A stretch of 64,000 bases of DNA from Dyadobacter sp. SG02 (GCF_900109045.1 NZ_FNYL01000013.1:62001-126000), one strand, 5' to 3'. Positions 53,818 to 62,340 are shown, numbered from the stretch's first letter. Numbers and translations are program-made. The notes: generated from the sequence alone by a model not told the origin.

Positions 53818-55112
53818 AAACCTACCAGAAATCCGCCGAATTGCTCGAAAGGGCCAAAAAAGTGCTCGCCAGCGGCGTTTCTTCCGAATTCAGAAAATAC
53901 AACCACCCGCATGCGCTCTTCTACACGCACGGTCGCGGGAGCCGCATTTACGACGTCGACGGCAACGAATATCTCGATTTTACGCTCAGTCAGGGGCCGC
54001 TTATTCTCGGGCATTCGCATCCGGAAGTTTTGAAAGCCGTGGCTGAATACTCGCAGGAAGGGCAGCTTTTTGCCGGTCAGCACATTCGCGAGATCGAGCT
54101 TGCCGAAACGCTGAACCGGCTGATCCCGTCCGCGGAGTTGATGCGGTTTTGCCTGGATGGCTCCGAAGCCGTGCAGACGGCGTTCCGCGTAGCACGTGCG
54201 AAGACCGGTAAAAGTAAATTCCTGCGTTTCGAGGGGCATTACCACGGCTGGATGGACAATGTTTGCTGGGGGATCAGCACGCCATCGGCCGAGGCGCTGG
54301 GTAGCCGCGAGCAACCGAATGTGTTCCCGTGGACGCAGGGTCTGCCGGATGGTGTTGAAAATGAGTTTATTATATTGCCCTGGAACGATATTGAGCTGGT
54401 AAGGCAAACGATCGCCGAACGCGGCCACGAAATCGCGGCGATCATTACCGAGCCGGTTATGTGTAACAACGGATGCATTGAACCAAAACCCGGTTTCTTG
54501 CAGGGTTTGAGGGATTTGTGTTCCAATCATAACATTGCACTGATCTTCGACGAAGTGATCACCGGCTTCCGGCTTTCGCTCGGCGGGGCACAGCAGTATT
54601 TCGGCATTACCCCCGACCTTTCCATATTTGCCAAAGCCATTGCAAGCGGCTACGCGATCAGCGCGATTGTGGGTAAATACGAATGGATGCAGCTCATCGA
54701 ACAGGCCAAAGTGATCCATGCCGGCACGATGAATGCGGGTAATCCTACCGTTGCGGCGGCGCTGGCGACGATTGGGGTATTGGAAAGGGACGCGCCGCAC
54801 GAGCGGATGTTCCGGCTGGGCAGGAAGCTGATGGCCAGCTTGCAGCAAGCGGCAGCCAAAAGCGGGCATGCATTGCTGGTGGAAGGGCCCGGGCCGATGT
54901 TTGCCACCAGTTTTACCACCATTGAAAAAACCAGCGACTACCGTGATACGCTCCCGGCGGACAAGGGGAAACTCGGCCGGTTCATTGCAGCCATGCACGA
55001 GGAAGGCGTTCGCGTGATCGGTCGCGGGCTTTGGTATATCAGCGCTGTACACACCGACGAAGACATTGAAACAGCCATTGCCACCGCCGAAAAAGTATTA
55101 GCAAAAATCTGA
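53814..55112 (+). CDS. Class III PLP aminotransferase, glutamate-semialdehyde-aminomutase-like
   Basis: The 432-residue enzyme aligns with glutamate-1-semialdehyde aminomutase: GSRIYDVDGNEYLDFTLSQGPLILGH, CLDGSEAVQTA, HYHGWMD, LIFDEVITGFR and the PLP lysine Lys274 (FAKAIASGYAIS). In this catabolic locus it is more likely a transaminase or aminomutase for an amino or keto sugar acid than a tetrapyrrole enzyme. It overlaps the preceding gene by ATGA. Confidence 0.9.
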   Translation: MKTYQKSAELLERAKKVLASGVSSEFRKYNHPHALFYTHGRGSRIYDVDGNEYLDFTLSQGPLILGHSHPEVLKAVAEYSQEGQLFAGQHIREIELAETLNRLIPSAELMRFCLDGSEAVQTAFRVARAKTGKSKFLRFEGHYHGWMDNVCWGISTPSAEALGSREQPNVFPWTQGLPDGVENEFIILPWNDIELVRQTIAERGHEIAAIITEPVMCNNGCIEPKPGFLQGLRDLCSNHNIALIFDEVITGFRLSLGGAQQYFGITPDLSIFAKAIASGYAISAIVGKYEWMQLIEQAKVIHAGTMNAGNPTVAAALATIGVLERDAPHERMFRLGRKLMASLQQAAAKSGHALLVEGPGPMFATSFTTIEKTSDYRDTLPADKGKLGRFIAAMHEEGVRVIGRGLWYISAVHTDEDIETAIATAEKVLAKI

Positions 55113-55138
55113 AACGAGGCTTTGGGGCCTATCAGCCG

Positions 55139-55987
55139 ATGAAAGAAAGCAATGAGGCGGCGCTCCTGCTTGGGGGCCATCGTATCGCAGCCGGAATAGA
55201 AAAATGCCTGAAACAGGGTGGTTTTTCCGTTTTGACGGATTTGAATGCAGACCCGGCAGCGGTTAACCTGGTGATTCTGGTAACTGCGGAAGATCAGGGC
55301 ATTAAGCAGGCGTGGATCAAACGGATCGAAGAAAAAGTGCCCGCCGGAACGCTGATCGCCGTCAATACCGAGAGCATCGGACTGGATATTTTGCAGGAAA
55401 ATGCATTGCACCCGGGGCGGATTATCGGCCTTAACTGGACGGAACCGGCCGACCAAACCTATTTTCTGGAAATGATTGCCAATGAAACGACCAACGCGTC
55501 GGAAGTAACCCACCTTGAAGAAATAGCCAGAACAGCCTGGAATAAAGATCCTTACGTGATACGCGGGAACGCGGGCATACGCATGCGCCTGCTTGGCGCG
55601 CTCATACGCGAAGCTTTTTTCCTGGTTCAAAACGGGTATGCCAATGCCGAAGACATCGACCGCGCCTGCCGGAACGATGCCGGATATTACCTCCCGTTTG
55701 CGGGGAATTTGAGGTATATGGATTTGATGGGTACTTATGCCTACGGGATGGTCATGAAAGACCTGAATCGCGAACTGGCGACCGATACAATGCTTCCGGG
55801 CTTCTTTACCGACATGGTGGGAAGGGGCGACTGGGGGATGGATGAACTAGAAGGCTTTTACCGTTACAAACCCGGCGAAGCGTCCAGGTGGCGTGAGCTT
55901 TTAGGTAAATTCAGCCAGGAAATTCACGAACTGATCGGCCAGTACAATCATTCCGAAGAAGCTGCACTTAAAAACGGATCGAACTGA
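55139..55987 (+). CDS. Degenerate paralogue of the 3-hydroxyacyl-CoA-dehydrogenase-type enzyme
   Basis: The 282-residue protein follows the same plan as the enzyme at 52846, including the ENLVIL-like second strand, GLNWTEP motif and a C-terminal domain with an equivalent NDAGYYLPFAGNLRYMD segment. The GxGxxG loop is replaced by LLLGGHRIAAGIEK, and the catalytic His is Asn99, while the partner Glu (Glu111) remains. It therefore probably cannot do hydride transfer the normal way. It could be a regulatory or structural partner of the active copy. Confidence 0.75.
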   Translation: MKESNEAALLLGGHRIAAGIEKCLKQGGFSVLTDLNADPAAVNLVILVTAEDQGIKQAWIKRIEEKVPAGTLIAVNTESIGLDILQENALHPGRIIGLNWTEPADQTYFLEMIANETTNASEVTHLEEIARTAWNKDPYVIRGNAGIRMRLLGALIREAFFLVQNGYANAEDIDRACRNDAGYYLPFAGNLRYMDLMGTYAYGMVMKDLNRELATDTMLPGFFTDMVGRGDWGMDELEGFYRYKPGEASRWRELLGKFSQEIHELIGQYNHSEEAALKNGSN

Positions 55988-55989
55988 AT

Positions 55990-57069
55990 ATGGGCAGGCT
56001 GATATTCGACGCGCACCTGGACCTGGCTATGAATGCCCTGGAATGGAACCGGGACCTCACGCGGCCGCTGGACGAAATCCGGCAGCGTGAGATGCATATG
56101 AAGGACAAAAACGACCGGGGGAAAGGTACCGTTTGCCTGCCTGAACTTCGAAAAGGCAACGTCGGGATCGTGGTAGCGACCCAGCTGGCGCGGTACACCC
56201 CGCCGGGCAGCGCATTGCCGGGCTGGAATTCGCCCCAGCAGGCGTGGGCCATGACGCAGGCGCAGCTGGCCTGGTACCGGGAAATGGAGGCGCTGGGCGA
56301 AATGGTGCAGATCACCGGTCTCGCCGGGCTTGAAGCGCATTTAAATCTTTGGAATAATCCTCTTGGTGAAGGCGAAAAACGTCCGGTAGGCTACATTCTG
56401 AGCCTGGAAGGGGCTGATTCCCTGGTGGATGTGTCGTATTTGCAACGTGCTTACGATTACGGATTGAGAGCGGTGGGGCTATCGCATTTCGGGCCGGGGC
56501 GGTATGCGCCGGGGACCAGAATGCAGGGGCCTGTAACGCCGCAGGGTTTTGAACTAATGCGCGAAATGTCGCGGCTGAATATGATACTCGACACGACGCA
56601 TTTGACGGACGAGGGTTTCGATCAGGTCATGGATTTTTATGAGGGGCCGGTGTGGTCGAGCCACCATAACGTGCGCAAAATAGTACCTAATCAGCGGCAA
56701 CTGACTGACGAACAGATCAAACGACTGATCGACCGGGGTGCGGTCATAGGCGGGATGCTCGATTGCTGGGCGATGGATATCCGTTTTATCGATATGGTGT
56801 CGGACCCGTGGCAGCTGGATATTCGGCTGGCAAATTTGGTCGATCATTGGGACCATATTTGTCAGATAGCCGGTAACAGCCGGCACATTGCCATCGGCAG
56901 CGACCTCGACGGTATTTTCGGAACCGAGCAGTCGCCGTGGGATTTGAACTCCATCGCCGATCTGCAAAAGTTCGAAGGCATTCTGGCCGATCGCGGATAT
57001 AAAGAAGAGGATATCGATAACATATTCAGCGGGAACTGGCTCCGGTTTTTGCGTAATGCCTGGAAATGA
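55990..57069 (+). CDS. M19-family membrane-dipeptidase-like amidohydrolase
   Basis: The 359-residue protein has the renal-dipeptidase layout: FDAHLDLAM with zinc ligands His9 and Asp11, SLEGAD with the bridging Glu, LSHFGPG, DTTHLTDEGF, WSSHHNVRKI and GSDLDG. No signal peptide is seen, so it is cytoplasmic. Members cleave dipeptides and related amides, often with a D-residue. It starts 2 bases after the previous stop. The substrate here is unknown. Confidence 0.9.
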   Translation: MGRLIFDAHLDLAMNALEWNRDLTRPLDEIRQREMHMKDKNDRGKGTVCLPELRKGNVGIVVATQLARYTPPGSALPGWNSPQQAWAMTQAQLAWYREMEALGEMVQITGLAGLEAHLNLWNNPLGEGEKRPVGYILSLEGADSLVDVSYLQRAYDYGLRAVGLSHFGPGRYAPGTRMQGPVTPQGFELMREMSRLNMILDTTHLTDEGFDQVMDFYEGPVWSSHHNVRKIVPNQRQLTDEQIKRLIDRGAVIGGMLDCWAMDIRFIDMVSDPWQLDIRLANLVDHWDHICQIAGNSRHIAIGSDLDGIFGTEQSPWDLNSIADLQKFEGILADRGYKEEDIDNIFSGNWLRFLRNAWK

Positions 57070-57097
57070 GTTTGATACATTATTTTCATTAAAGTAA

Positions 57098-58471
57098 ATG
57101 CCCACTTCAACGACCACATTCCTGGCCGGCGCCGCGCGCGTCAAAACCACACCGCCACTTGGCACGCGCATTAACGGCGACTTCATCACGCATTACGCCA
57201 CCTACATTCACGACGACCTGTTTGCCAAAGCATTGGTGCTCCGCGCCGGTGAAACAACCGTCGCGCTGGTGATGGTGGATATTTGCGTCATGCCGAGGGA
57301 GTTTGTCGACGGGGTGAAAGCGGCCATTGCCGCCCGTACCGGCCTCGCGCATACGCACGTGCTCATTGCGAGCACGCATACGCACGCGGCGGGCTCGGTG
57401 GCGGACGTGCACCTGGGCAGCATCGATCCTGCGTATGAAAAAATGCTTCCGGGCCGTATTGTACAGGCCGTGGAGGACGCATTGCAAAACCTTCGCCCGG
57501 CGCGCATTGCGTTTGGGGGCGTGGCGGTGCCCGAGCACGTATTGTGCAGACGTTACGCGATGAAACCCGGTTACACGCCGTTCAACCCCGTTACCGGTGG
57601 AATGGATGATGTGAAAACCAATCCATTTGGCGGCGAGGATTACATTGATCACGGCGTAGCGCCTACCGACCCCGAACTCAGCTTTCTGGCCGTGCAAGGC
57701 ATCGATGGCCGCTGGATCGGCATTTTGGGCAACTATTCGCTGCATTATGTGGGCGACTGGGAGAATGGTACCATTTCTGCGGATTATTTCGGTTATTTCT
57801 CCGAACGGCTGCGCGAACGGTTGAATGCGGGTGACGAATTCGTGGGAATGATGAGCAACGGTACCAGCGGCGACGTCAATATCTGGGATTTTCTGGACAG
57901 TGAACGTTACCCGAAAGGCCATTTCGAAAAGAGCGAATTCATTGGCCATGACCTGGCTGATCGGCTGATCGAAAGGCTGAACGCATTGGAATGGCAAGCG
58001 GAACCTGTTTTAGAAGCAGTTTTTCAACCGTTACCCTGCGAAGTTGTGAAGCCATCGCCTGAAGAACTGGAAAAAGCGGCGAAATTGATCGCCACGGCCC
58101 GTTTTGAAACGATCGAACCTGATCATGAAGGTTTAATGCAAATCTACGCACGCGAGCAATTACTGCTCGACGAAATGCCTGCCACACGTGAATGCCCGGC
58201 ACAGGCGATCCGGATTGGAAATGGCGTAATAGGGGGACTGGCAGGCGAATTTTTCTCGGAAACCGGTCTGTACCTGAAAGCGCAGGCGGGTATTGAAAAC
58301 TATTTCACCATCTCGATGGCCAATGGTAATGCGGGTTACGTGCCGCCGAAGCACGAAATGGATCGTGGCGGGTACGAAACCTGGCGCTGCCGGTACAGTT
58401 GCCTGGCACCGGGCGCCGAAGAATATATCCGTGAACAGCTGCTGGCATTGATCCGCGGATTGCAATCCTGA
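57098..58471 (+). CDS. Neutral-ceramidase-like hydrolase
   Basis: The 457-residue protein matches the N-terminal catalytic part of neutral/alkaline non-lysosomal ceramidases: AGAARVKTTPPLG, HDDLFAKALVL, a zinc-type ASTHTHAAGS motif and MSNGTSGDVNIWD. It has no signal peptide and lacks the C-terminal immunoglobulin-like domain. Shortened family members often act on amides or esters other than ceramide. It is the last gene on the plus strand of the locus. Confidence 0.85.
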   Translation: MPTSTTTFLAGAARVKTTPPLGTRINGDFITHYATYIHDDLFAKALVLRAGETTVALVMVDICVMPREFVDGVKAAIAARTGLAHTHVLIASTHTHAAGSVADVHLGSIDPAYEKMLPGRIVQAVEDALQNLRPARIAFGGVAVPEHVLCRRYAMKPGYTPFNPVTGGMDDVKTNPFGGEDYIDHGVAPTDPELSFLAVQGIDGRWIGILGNYSLHYVGDWENGTISADYFGYFSERLRERLNAGDEFVGMMSNGTSGDVNIWDFLDSERYPKGHFEKSEFIGHDLADRLIERLNALEWQAEPVLEAVFQPLPCEVVKPSPEELEKAAKLIATARFETIEPDHEGLMQIYAREQLLLDEMPATRECPAQAIRIGNGVIGGLAGEFFSETGLYLKAQAGIENYFTISMANGNAGYVPPKHEMDRGGYETWRCRYSCLAPGAEEYIREQLLALIRGLQS

Positions 58472-58524
58472 TACTATATTTCACAGAAAGTCTGCGACAG
58501 GGAGGATCGGTTGAAAATCCGGAA

Positions 58525-59397
58525 CTACCGCACGATCAGCGTCTTCCGGTAGTCGCTGGGTGTCATATTTTTGAGTTTTTTGAATTGCCGGTTGAAATTC
58601 GCCAGGTTATTGAATCCACATTCATAGGCCACTTCCACCACATTGCGGTCGTGCCCGGAAAGGAGCTTGCAGGCATGCCCGATGCGTACGGTAGTAAGGT
58701 ATTCCACGAACGTCACCCGGAACTGCTCCTTGAAAAAATTACAAAATGCCGTGACGCCCATATTACCCACCGAAGCGATTTCGGCTAGACTGATGTCCTT
58801 GTCGAAATTTTGCATGATGTAGCCCGTGATCTTTTTGAAGCGGTCGGAAGAATCGAAATGGAAATTTTGCACGAAGCGTGGGCTGGCTAAAAGGTCGAAT
58901 TCCGTCGTGTGGGACATGATATCGAAGATGAGCATCAATGAAGAGAGCCTTTGCAGCCCGTTTTGCGCGGGCATTGCGCGTATGAGCGCGTTAATGCGCC
59001 CGCGTGTCTCCCCCCGCAATGCCATGCCGCGGTCGGCGAGTTTGAGCACCTTTCTGAAATCGTCTATTTCCGGAATAGTCATAAAATCTTCTCCCAGGAA
59101 ATCGTCCGTGAAATGGATCACGAGCGCATCCGCTTTTTCCGGCGCGCGCCGTTCGAGATAGATCGGGTCGTTGACCCACACGTGGGGAAGGAGCGAGCCC
59201 ATAAACACCAGATCATCCTCTTCAAAGTAACCGATATGATCGCCCACCATTCGCCGGCCCGTACTTTTGTTTACCATAACAAACTCGTAGTGAGCGTGGT
59301 AATGCCAGGGTGCAGGAAAGAAATCACCCGTTTCGCGAAAAACAATGAAGGACTTGTCGACGTCCTGTGGCAAGTGGAATTCAACGGCTTTCATCAT
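58525..59397 (-). CDS. AraC-family regulator of the catabolic locus
   Basis: The 290-residue protein has an N-terminal cupin-like sensor (about 15-120, with WHYHAHYEFVMV) and a C-terminal AraC domain (about 190-290) with SLAEIASVGNMGVTAFCNFF and VEVAYECGFNNLANFNRQF. Such proteins bind sugars or small acids and activate neighbouring genes at paired direct-repeat sites. It is convergent with the last enzyme gene. A copy of the operator also found before susC, the aldolase and ridA lies 57-90 bases upstream of its start. Confidence 0.9.
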   Translation of the reverse strand: MMKAVEFHLPQDVDKSFIVFRETGDFFPAPWHYHAHYEFVMVNKSTGRRMVGDHIGYFEEDDLVFMGSLLPHVWVNDPIYLERRAPEKADALVIHFTDDFLGEDFMTIPEIDDFRKVLKLADRGMALRGETRGRINALIRAMPAQNGLQRLSSLMLIFDIMSHTTEFDLLASPRFVQNFHFDSSDRFKKITGYIMQNFDKDISLAEIASVGNMGVTAFCNFFKEQFRVTFVEYLTTVRIGHACKLLSGHDRNVVEVAYECGFNNLANFNRQFKKLKNMTPSDYRKTLIVR

Positions 59398-59454
59398 GGT
59401 GGGTTTTGGATTGCATTGGTAAACTAATACAATTTTTCAAAACCCGCCATTATG

Positions 59455-59487
59455 TGAAAGATAGTATCAGGATTGAGCAGAAAAGTA
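59455..59487 (+). promoter_or_regulatory. Operator of the catabolic regulon, copy B (upstream of the AraC gene)
   Basis: TGAAAGATAGTATCA (59455-59469), 11 bases, AAAAGTA (59481-59487). It points away from the AraC gene on the plus strand and has no -7 element after it, unlike copies A, C and D. Its place upstream of the minus-strand AraC gene suggests autoregulation. Confidence 0.7.
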
Positions 59488-59501
59488 GTACTGCCGTCGG
59501 G

Positions 59502-60359
59502 CTAGTTCATGTACGCGGCTACCCATTTGGCCTTGATGTCGGCGCGGGCGTTGATGAACTCCACGTCGGTACCCTGTGCGATCGCGTCGAGCGGGAAGCG
59601 CAACGGCCGCTGGCCTGCCGGCATTCCGATCAATTTGAGCACGCCGTCGGCGATGGTTTGCGGGTTCATTTCGAAGGCCGCCATTTTTCCGAAAAGCCCC
59701 TGGCCCAATGCATTGAATTGTTCCGTCGCAAGAGGGTCGTATTCCTGCGCGATTTCAGGCTTGTTCCCGTGAATGCCCGCCTTCGCGCCGGTATTCATTT
59801 CGGTCGGATACACGCCGGGCTGGATCGACACGTTATCGATCCCGAATTGCTTCAACTCGTCCTGCAAACCCTCGGTAATGCTTTCCACGCCGAATTTGGA
59901 AGCGAGGTAAGGTACCATGAACGGCAGCGTATGGCCGCTCGCGCCGGAGGTGATGTTGATGATCAACCCGCTTTTCGCCGCACGCATGGCAGGTAGCACC
60001 GCCTGGTAAGTGCGAATAACCCCGTAAAAGTTGATCTCGAACATTTCGCGGATACGGTCCACGCTGTACGATTCGAATACTCCGAAACCGCTAACCGCCG
60101 CATTGTTCACCAGCACGTCGATTTTGCCATGTTTCGCCAGCACCTGTTCAAACGCCCCGGCGACGGAAGCATCGTCGGTCAGGTCTATTTCCACTACTTC
60201 AATGTTGGGAATAGCGCCCAGTTCTTCGGCTGCTGCCCGATTTTTGTCGCCGGTATTACGCATGCCGGCTATGACGGTAAGGCCTGCATTGGCCAAGGTG
60301 ATCGCTGTGAGTTTACCAAAACCGGTACTGGTTCCGGTAATAAAAACTGTCTTGTTCAT
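59502..60359 (-). CDS. Short-chain dehydrogenase/reductase
   Basis: The 285-residue classical SDR starts MNKTVFITGTSTGFGKLTA, with NNAAVSGFG, ITSGASGHT and YLASKFGVES (Tyr-x-x-x-Lys). This group includes NAD(P)-dependent ketone reductases. It is probably controlled by the Crp/Fnr regulator 115 bases upstream on the same strand. Substrate unknown. Confidence 0.9.
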   Translation of the reverse strand: MNKTVFITGTSTGFGKLTAITLANAGLTVIAGMRNTGDKNRAAAEELGAIPNIEVVEIDLTDDASVAGAFEQVLAKHGKIDVLVNNAAVSGFGVFESYSVDRIREMFEINFYGVIRTYQAVLPAMRAAKSGLIINITSGASGHTLPFMVPYLASKFGVESITEGLQDELKQFGIDNVSIQPGVYPTEMNTGAKAGIHGNKPEIAQEYDPLATEQFNALGQGLFGKMAAFEMNPQTIADGVLKLIGMPAGQRPLRFPLDAIAQGTDVEFINARADIKAKWVAAYMN

Positions 60360-60415
60360 CGTCGTAAATTTTAAATGTTTGACGATGCAAAGTTGTAACC
60401 CGCGCACCCCGTCCT

Positions 60416-60458
60416 CCATTGACATTTGCTTGAAAAAATAACAAACAAATGTCAATGG
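60416..60458. promoter_or_regulatory. 13-bp perfect inverted repeat between SDR and Crp/Fnr genes
   Basis: CCATTGACATTTG (60416-60428) and CAAATGTCAATGG (60446-60458) are exact reverse complements separated by 17 bases. AT-rich arms and no T tract argue against a terminator. Lying upstream of the SDR gene, it may be an operator, possibly for the neighbouring Crp/Fnr protein. Confidence 0.6.
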
Positions 60459-60473
60459 AAATGGCCACAACGG

Positions 60474-61073
60474 CTATTTGCCAGTATTGTTGCGCCTGAT
60501 CCGCGTGAGCGTTTCGGGGGTGATGCCGATGTAGGCGGCGATCATATGCTGGGGAATGCGGTTGGCGATCTGCGGGTATTGATCGAGAAACTTCTGGTAC
60601 TTTTCTTCGGCCGACAGGCTGATGCCCGCGTGAATGCGGTCCTGCGATACGACGAAACTTTTATGTAAAATCGCATTGACCAGGTCGTTCAAGTGCGGAA
60701 TCGAGCGGCAAAGCTGATCGAAATTGTCTTTCGTAATCAGCACGACGTCCGTATCCTCGATCGCTTCGATATTAAACCGGGATGGTTTCCCAGTCATCAG
60801 GCTCTCGCGGTCGCCCGACCAATAGTTTTCCGGGGCGAAGTTTAGAATATGTTCATTGCCCTTATTATCAACGGAATAGGTCCGAAGAAAACCGTCACTT
60901 ACAAACGCATTGTATTTCCATACATCCCCTTCCTGCAAAAGCAGCTGCCGTTTACGGATTTTCTTTGGAATACAAACCTGCGCGATTTGCGCTATTTCTT
61001 CGGCGGAAAGCGTGATTTTATCGGTTAAGTATTGAATGAATTTGTCGACGACGGGGCTGTTGGTCATAAGCAT
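60474..61073 (-). CDS. Crp/Fnr-family transcriptional regulator
   Basis: The 199-residue protein has a cyclic-nucleotide-binding domain with HILNFAPENYWSGDRESL and a C-terminal winged helix with AAYIGITPETLTRIRR. A second start two codons later is possible. No Fnr cysteine cluster is present. A 26-base near-palindrome lies 36-62 bases upstream of its start, and a TAGTTTTG -7 element lies just beyond. Confidence 0.87.
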   Translation of the reverse strand: MLMTNSPVVDKFIQYLTDKITLSAEEIAQIAQVCIPKKIRKRQLLLQEGDVWKYNAFVSDGFLRTYSVDNKGNEHILNFAPENYWSGDRESLMTGKPSRFNIEAIEDTDVVLITKDNFDQLCRSIPHLNDLVNAILHKSFVVSQDRIHAGISLSAEEKYQKFLDQYPQIANRIPQHMIAAYIGITPETLTRIRRNNTGK

Positions 61074-61109
61074 TGTAAAAGGAATGATTGGTACCCCTAT
61101 AAAAAATAA

Positions 61110-61135
61110 TGACGGATCGAAGGTTCAATCCGCCA
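61110..61135. promoter_or_regulatory. 26-bp near-palindrome upstream of Crp/Fnr gene
   Basis: TGACGGATCGAA-GG-TTCAATCCGCCA: 10 of 12 arm positions are complementary. It sits directly downstream of the -7 element, where a bound protein would block transcription, so it may be an autoregulatory operator. Confidence 0.55.
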
Positions 61136-61138
61136 TTA

Positions 61139-61146
61139 CAAAACTA
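61139..61146 (-). promoter_or_regulatory. -7 promoter element TAGTTTTG of the Crp/Fnr gene
   Basis: Exact TAnnTTTG match on the minus strand, 65 bases upstream of the start. No TTG at -33. Confidence 0.5.
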
Positions 61147-61199
61147 CAATGAAATTATTATAAATACTTTTCAGTCAGGTTGTTATGCATTTTCGGTTG

Positions 61200-61634
61200 C
61201 TATGCCGGGACGAGTTGTGTGGTAATGCCGATCCTGTTCCAGACGTTGATCGTGATGATGGCCAGGATGATTTGTGCGAGCCGGGCAGGCTCGAAAAATT
61301 GCTCCGCCCGTGCGTAAGTCTCATCCTTCACGTGGTTGCCGATCAGCGTTACTTCCTCGGTCAGTGCAAGTATCGCCCGTTCTTCTTCGGAAAAGAAAGG
61401 CGCGTCGCGCCAGGCGTTGAGCGCGTAAATGCGTTGCTCGGTTTCACCGGCTTTGCGGGCTTCCTTAGTATGCATGTCGATGCAGAATGCGCAGCCGTTG
61501 ATCTGCGAAGCGCGGATCTTGATCAGGTCCTTGTGCGTGCGGGAAAGCGGGGTGCTTTCAATGAATTTTTCGAGGCCGAGTACAGCCCTGTATCCTGCGG
61601 GTTCCGCTTTGTCGATGTGAATTCTCGTTTGCAT
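61200..61634 (-). CDS. Carboxymuconolactone decarboxylase / AhpD-like protein
   Basis: The start MQTRIHID gives 144 residues; an upstream extension is in the azoreductase gene. ASQINGCAFCIDMHTKEA carries the CxxC-like Cys-x-x-C pair (CAFC) and His of AhpD alkylhydroperoxidases, a helical fold that reduces peroxides through a disulphide. It lies 19 bases downstream of the azoreductase gene on the same strand. Confidence 0.92.
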   Translation of the reverse strand: MQTRIHIDKAEPAGYRAVLGLEKFIESTPLSRTHKDLIKIRASQINGCAFCIDMHTKEARKAGETEQRIYALNAWRDAPFFSEEERAILALTEEVTLIGNHVKDETYARAEQFFEPARLAQIILAIITINVWNRIGITTQLVPA

Positions 61635-61653
61635 TTGCTTGGTATTTAAATAG

Positions 61654-62325
61654 TTATTGGTTGATTGTGGGGTAAGTATCTTCGGTTTGATGATAGTGCC
61701 GGATAAATGTCCTGATGTCCGTTTCGGCGCATTCGATGGATCGGACCAATTCATCGGACTGCGTGGACGCTCCATCGATGGTAATCGTATGGATGTCGCT
61801 GATACCCATAACATTGAACACTGTTTTCAGGTAATTGTCCTGGAAATTCATATGCTGGTTGTCTTCGCCCGGCCCGTAGCCCGCCGAGCCTCTCGAAAGC
61901 AGCAGGACCAACGTTTTGTTTTGAAGCAGGCCGATGTACGGATTCTGCTTGTCGCCCCGGTTGACGCGGAACGTCCGGTTGACACGCATGACGTGGTCGA
62001 TATAAGCTTTCAGCGGGCTGGGGATCGACCAGTTATACATCGGGGCGCCGATCACGATCACGTCTGCCGCGTGCAGTTCCGACACGAATTGCTCGCTTGT
62101 TTCGAGTATTTGCATTGCCTCCTCCGACCTGGACGCCTCGGGTGTAAAAGCCGCCGAAACCCATTTTTCCGTAATATGCGGCACATTGTCATGGGTAAGA
62201 TCTCTCGATATGATGGTCGAACCGGGGTAACGATCTTGCCATTGTTTGACAAATTCACGCGTCATCTCCCGGCTGTGGGAACGGAGGGCTCTGGCGCTTG
62301 AATCGATGACTAATAATTGCTTCAT
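61654..62325 (-). CDS. azoR: FMN-dependent NADH-azoreductase / quinone reductase
   Basis: The start MKQLLVIDSSAR gives 223 residues. The flavodoxin-like fold shows SSARALRSHS (FMN phosphate site) and IGAPMYNWSIPSPLKAYIDHVMR, very close to the same region of AzoR. LLLSRGSAGYGPG is the second FMN loop. The enzyme reduces quinones and azo compounds by two electrons with NADH. With the AhpD-like gene it forms a redox-defence operon divergent from a MocR regulator. Confidence 0.92.
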   Translation of the reverse strand: MKQLLVIDSSARALRSHSREMTREFVKQWQDRYPGSTIISRDLTHDNVPHITEKWVSAAFTPEASRSEEAMQILETSEQFVSELHAADVIVIGAPMYNWSIPSPLKAYIDHVMRVNRTFRVNRGDKQNPYIGLLQNKTLVLLLSRGSAGYGPGEDNQHMNFQDNYLKTVFNVMGISDIHTITIDGASTQSDELVRSIECAETDIRTFIRHYHQTEDTYPTINQ

Positions 62326-62340
62326 TCTCTGTTTTTTCTT

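Noticed and set aside
56674..56690. AAAATAGTACC inside the M19 dipeptidase gene
   Set aside because: Coding sequence, lacking the second half-site and a promoter element.
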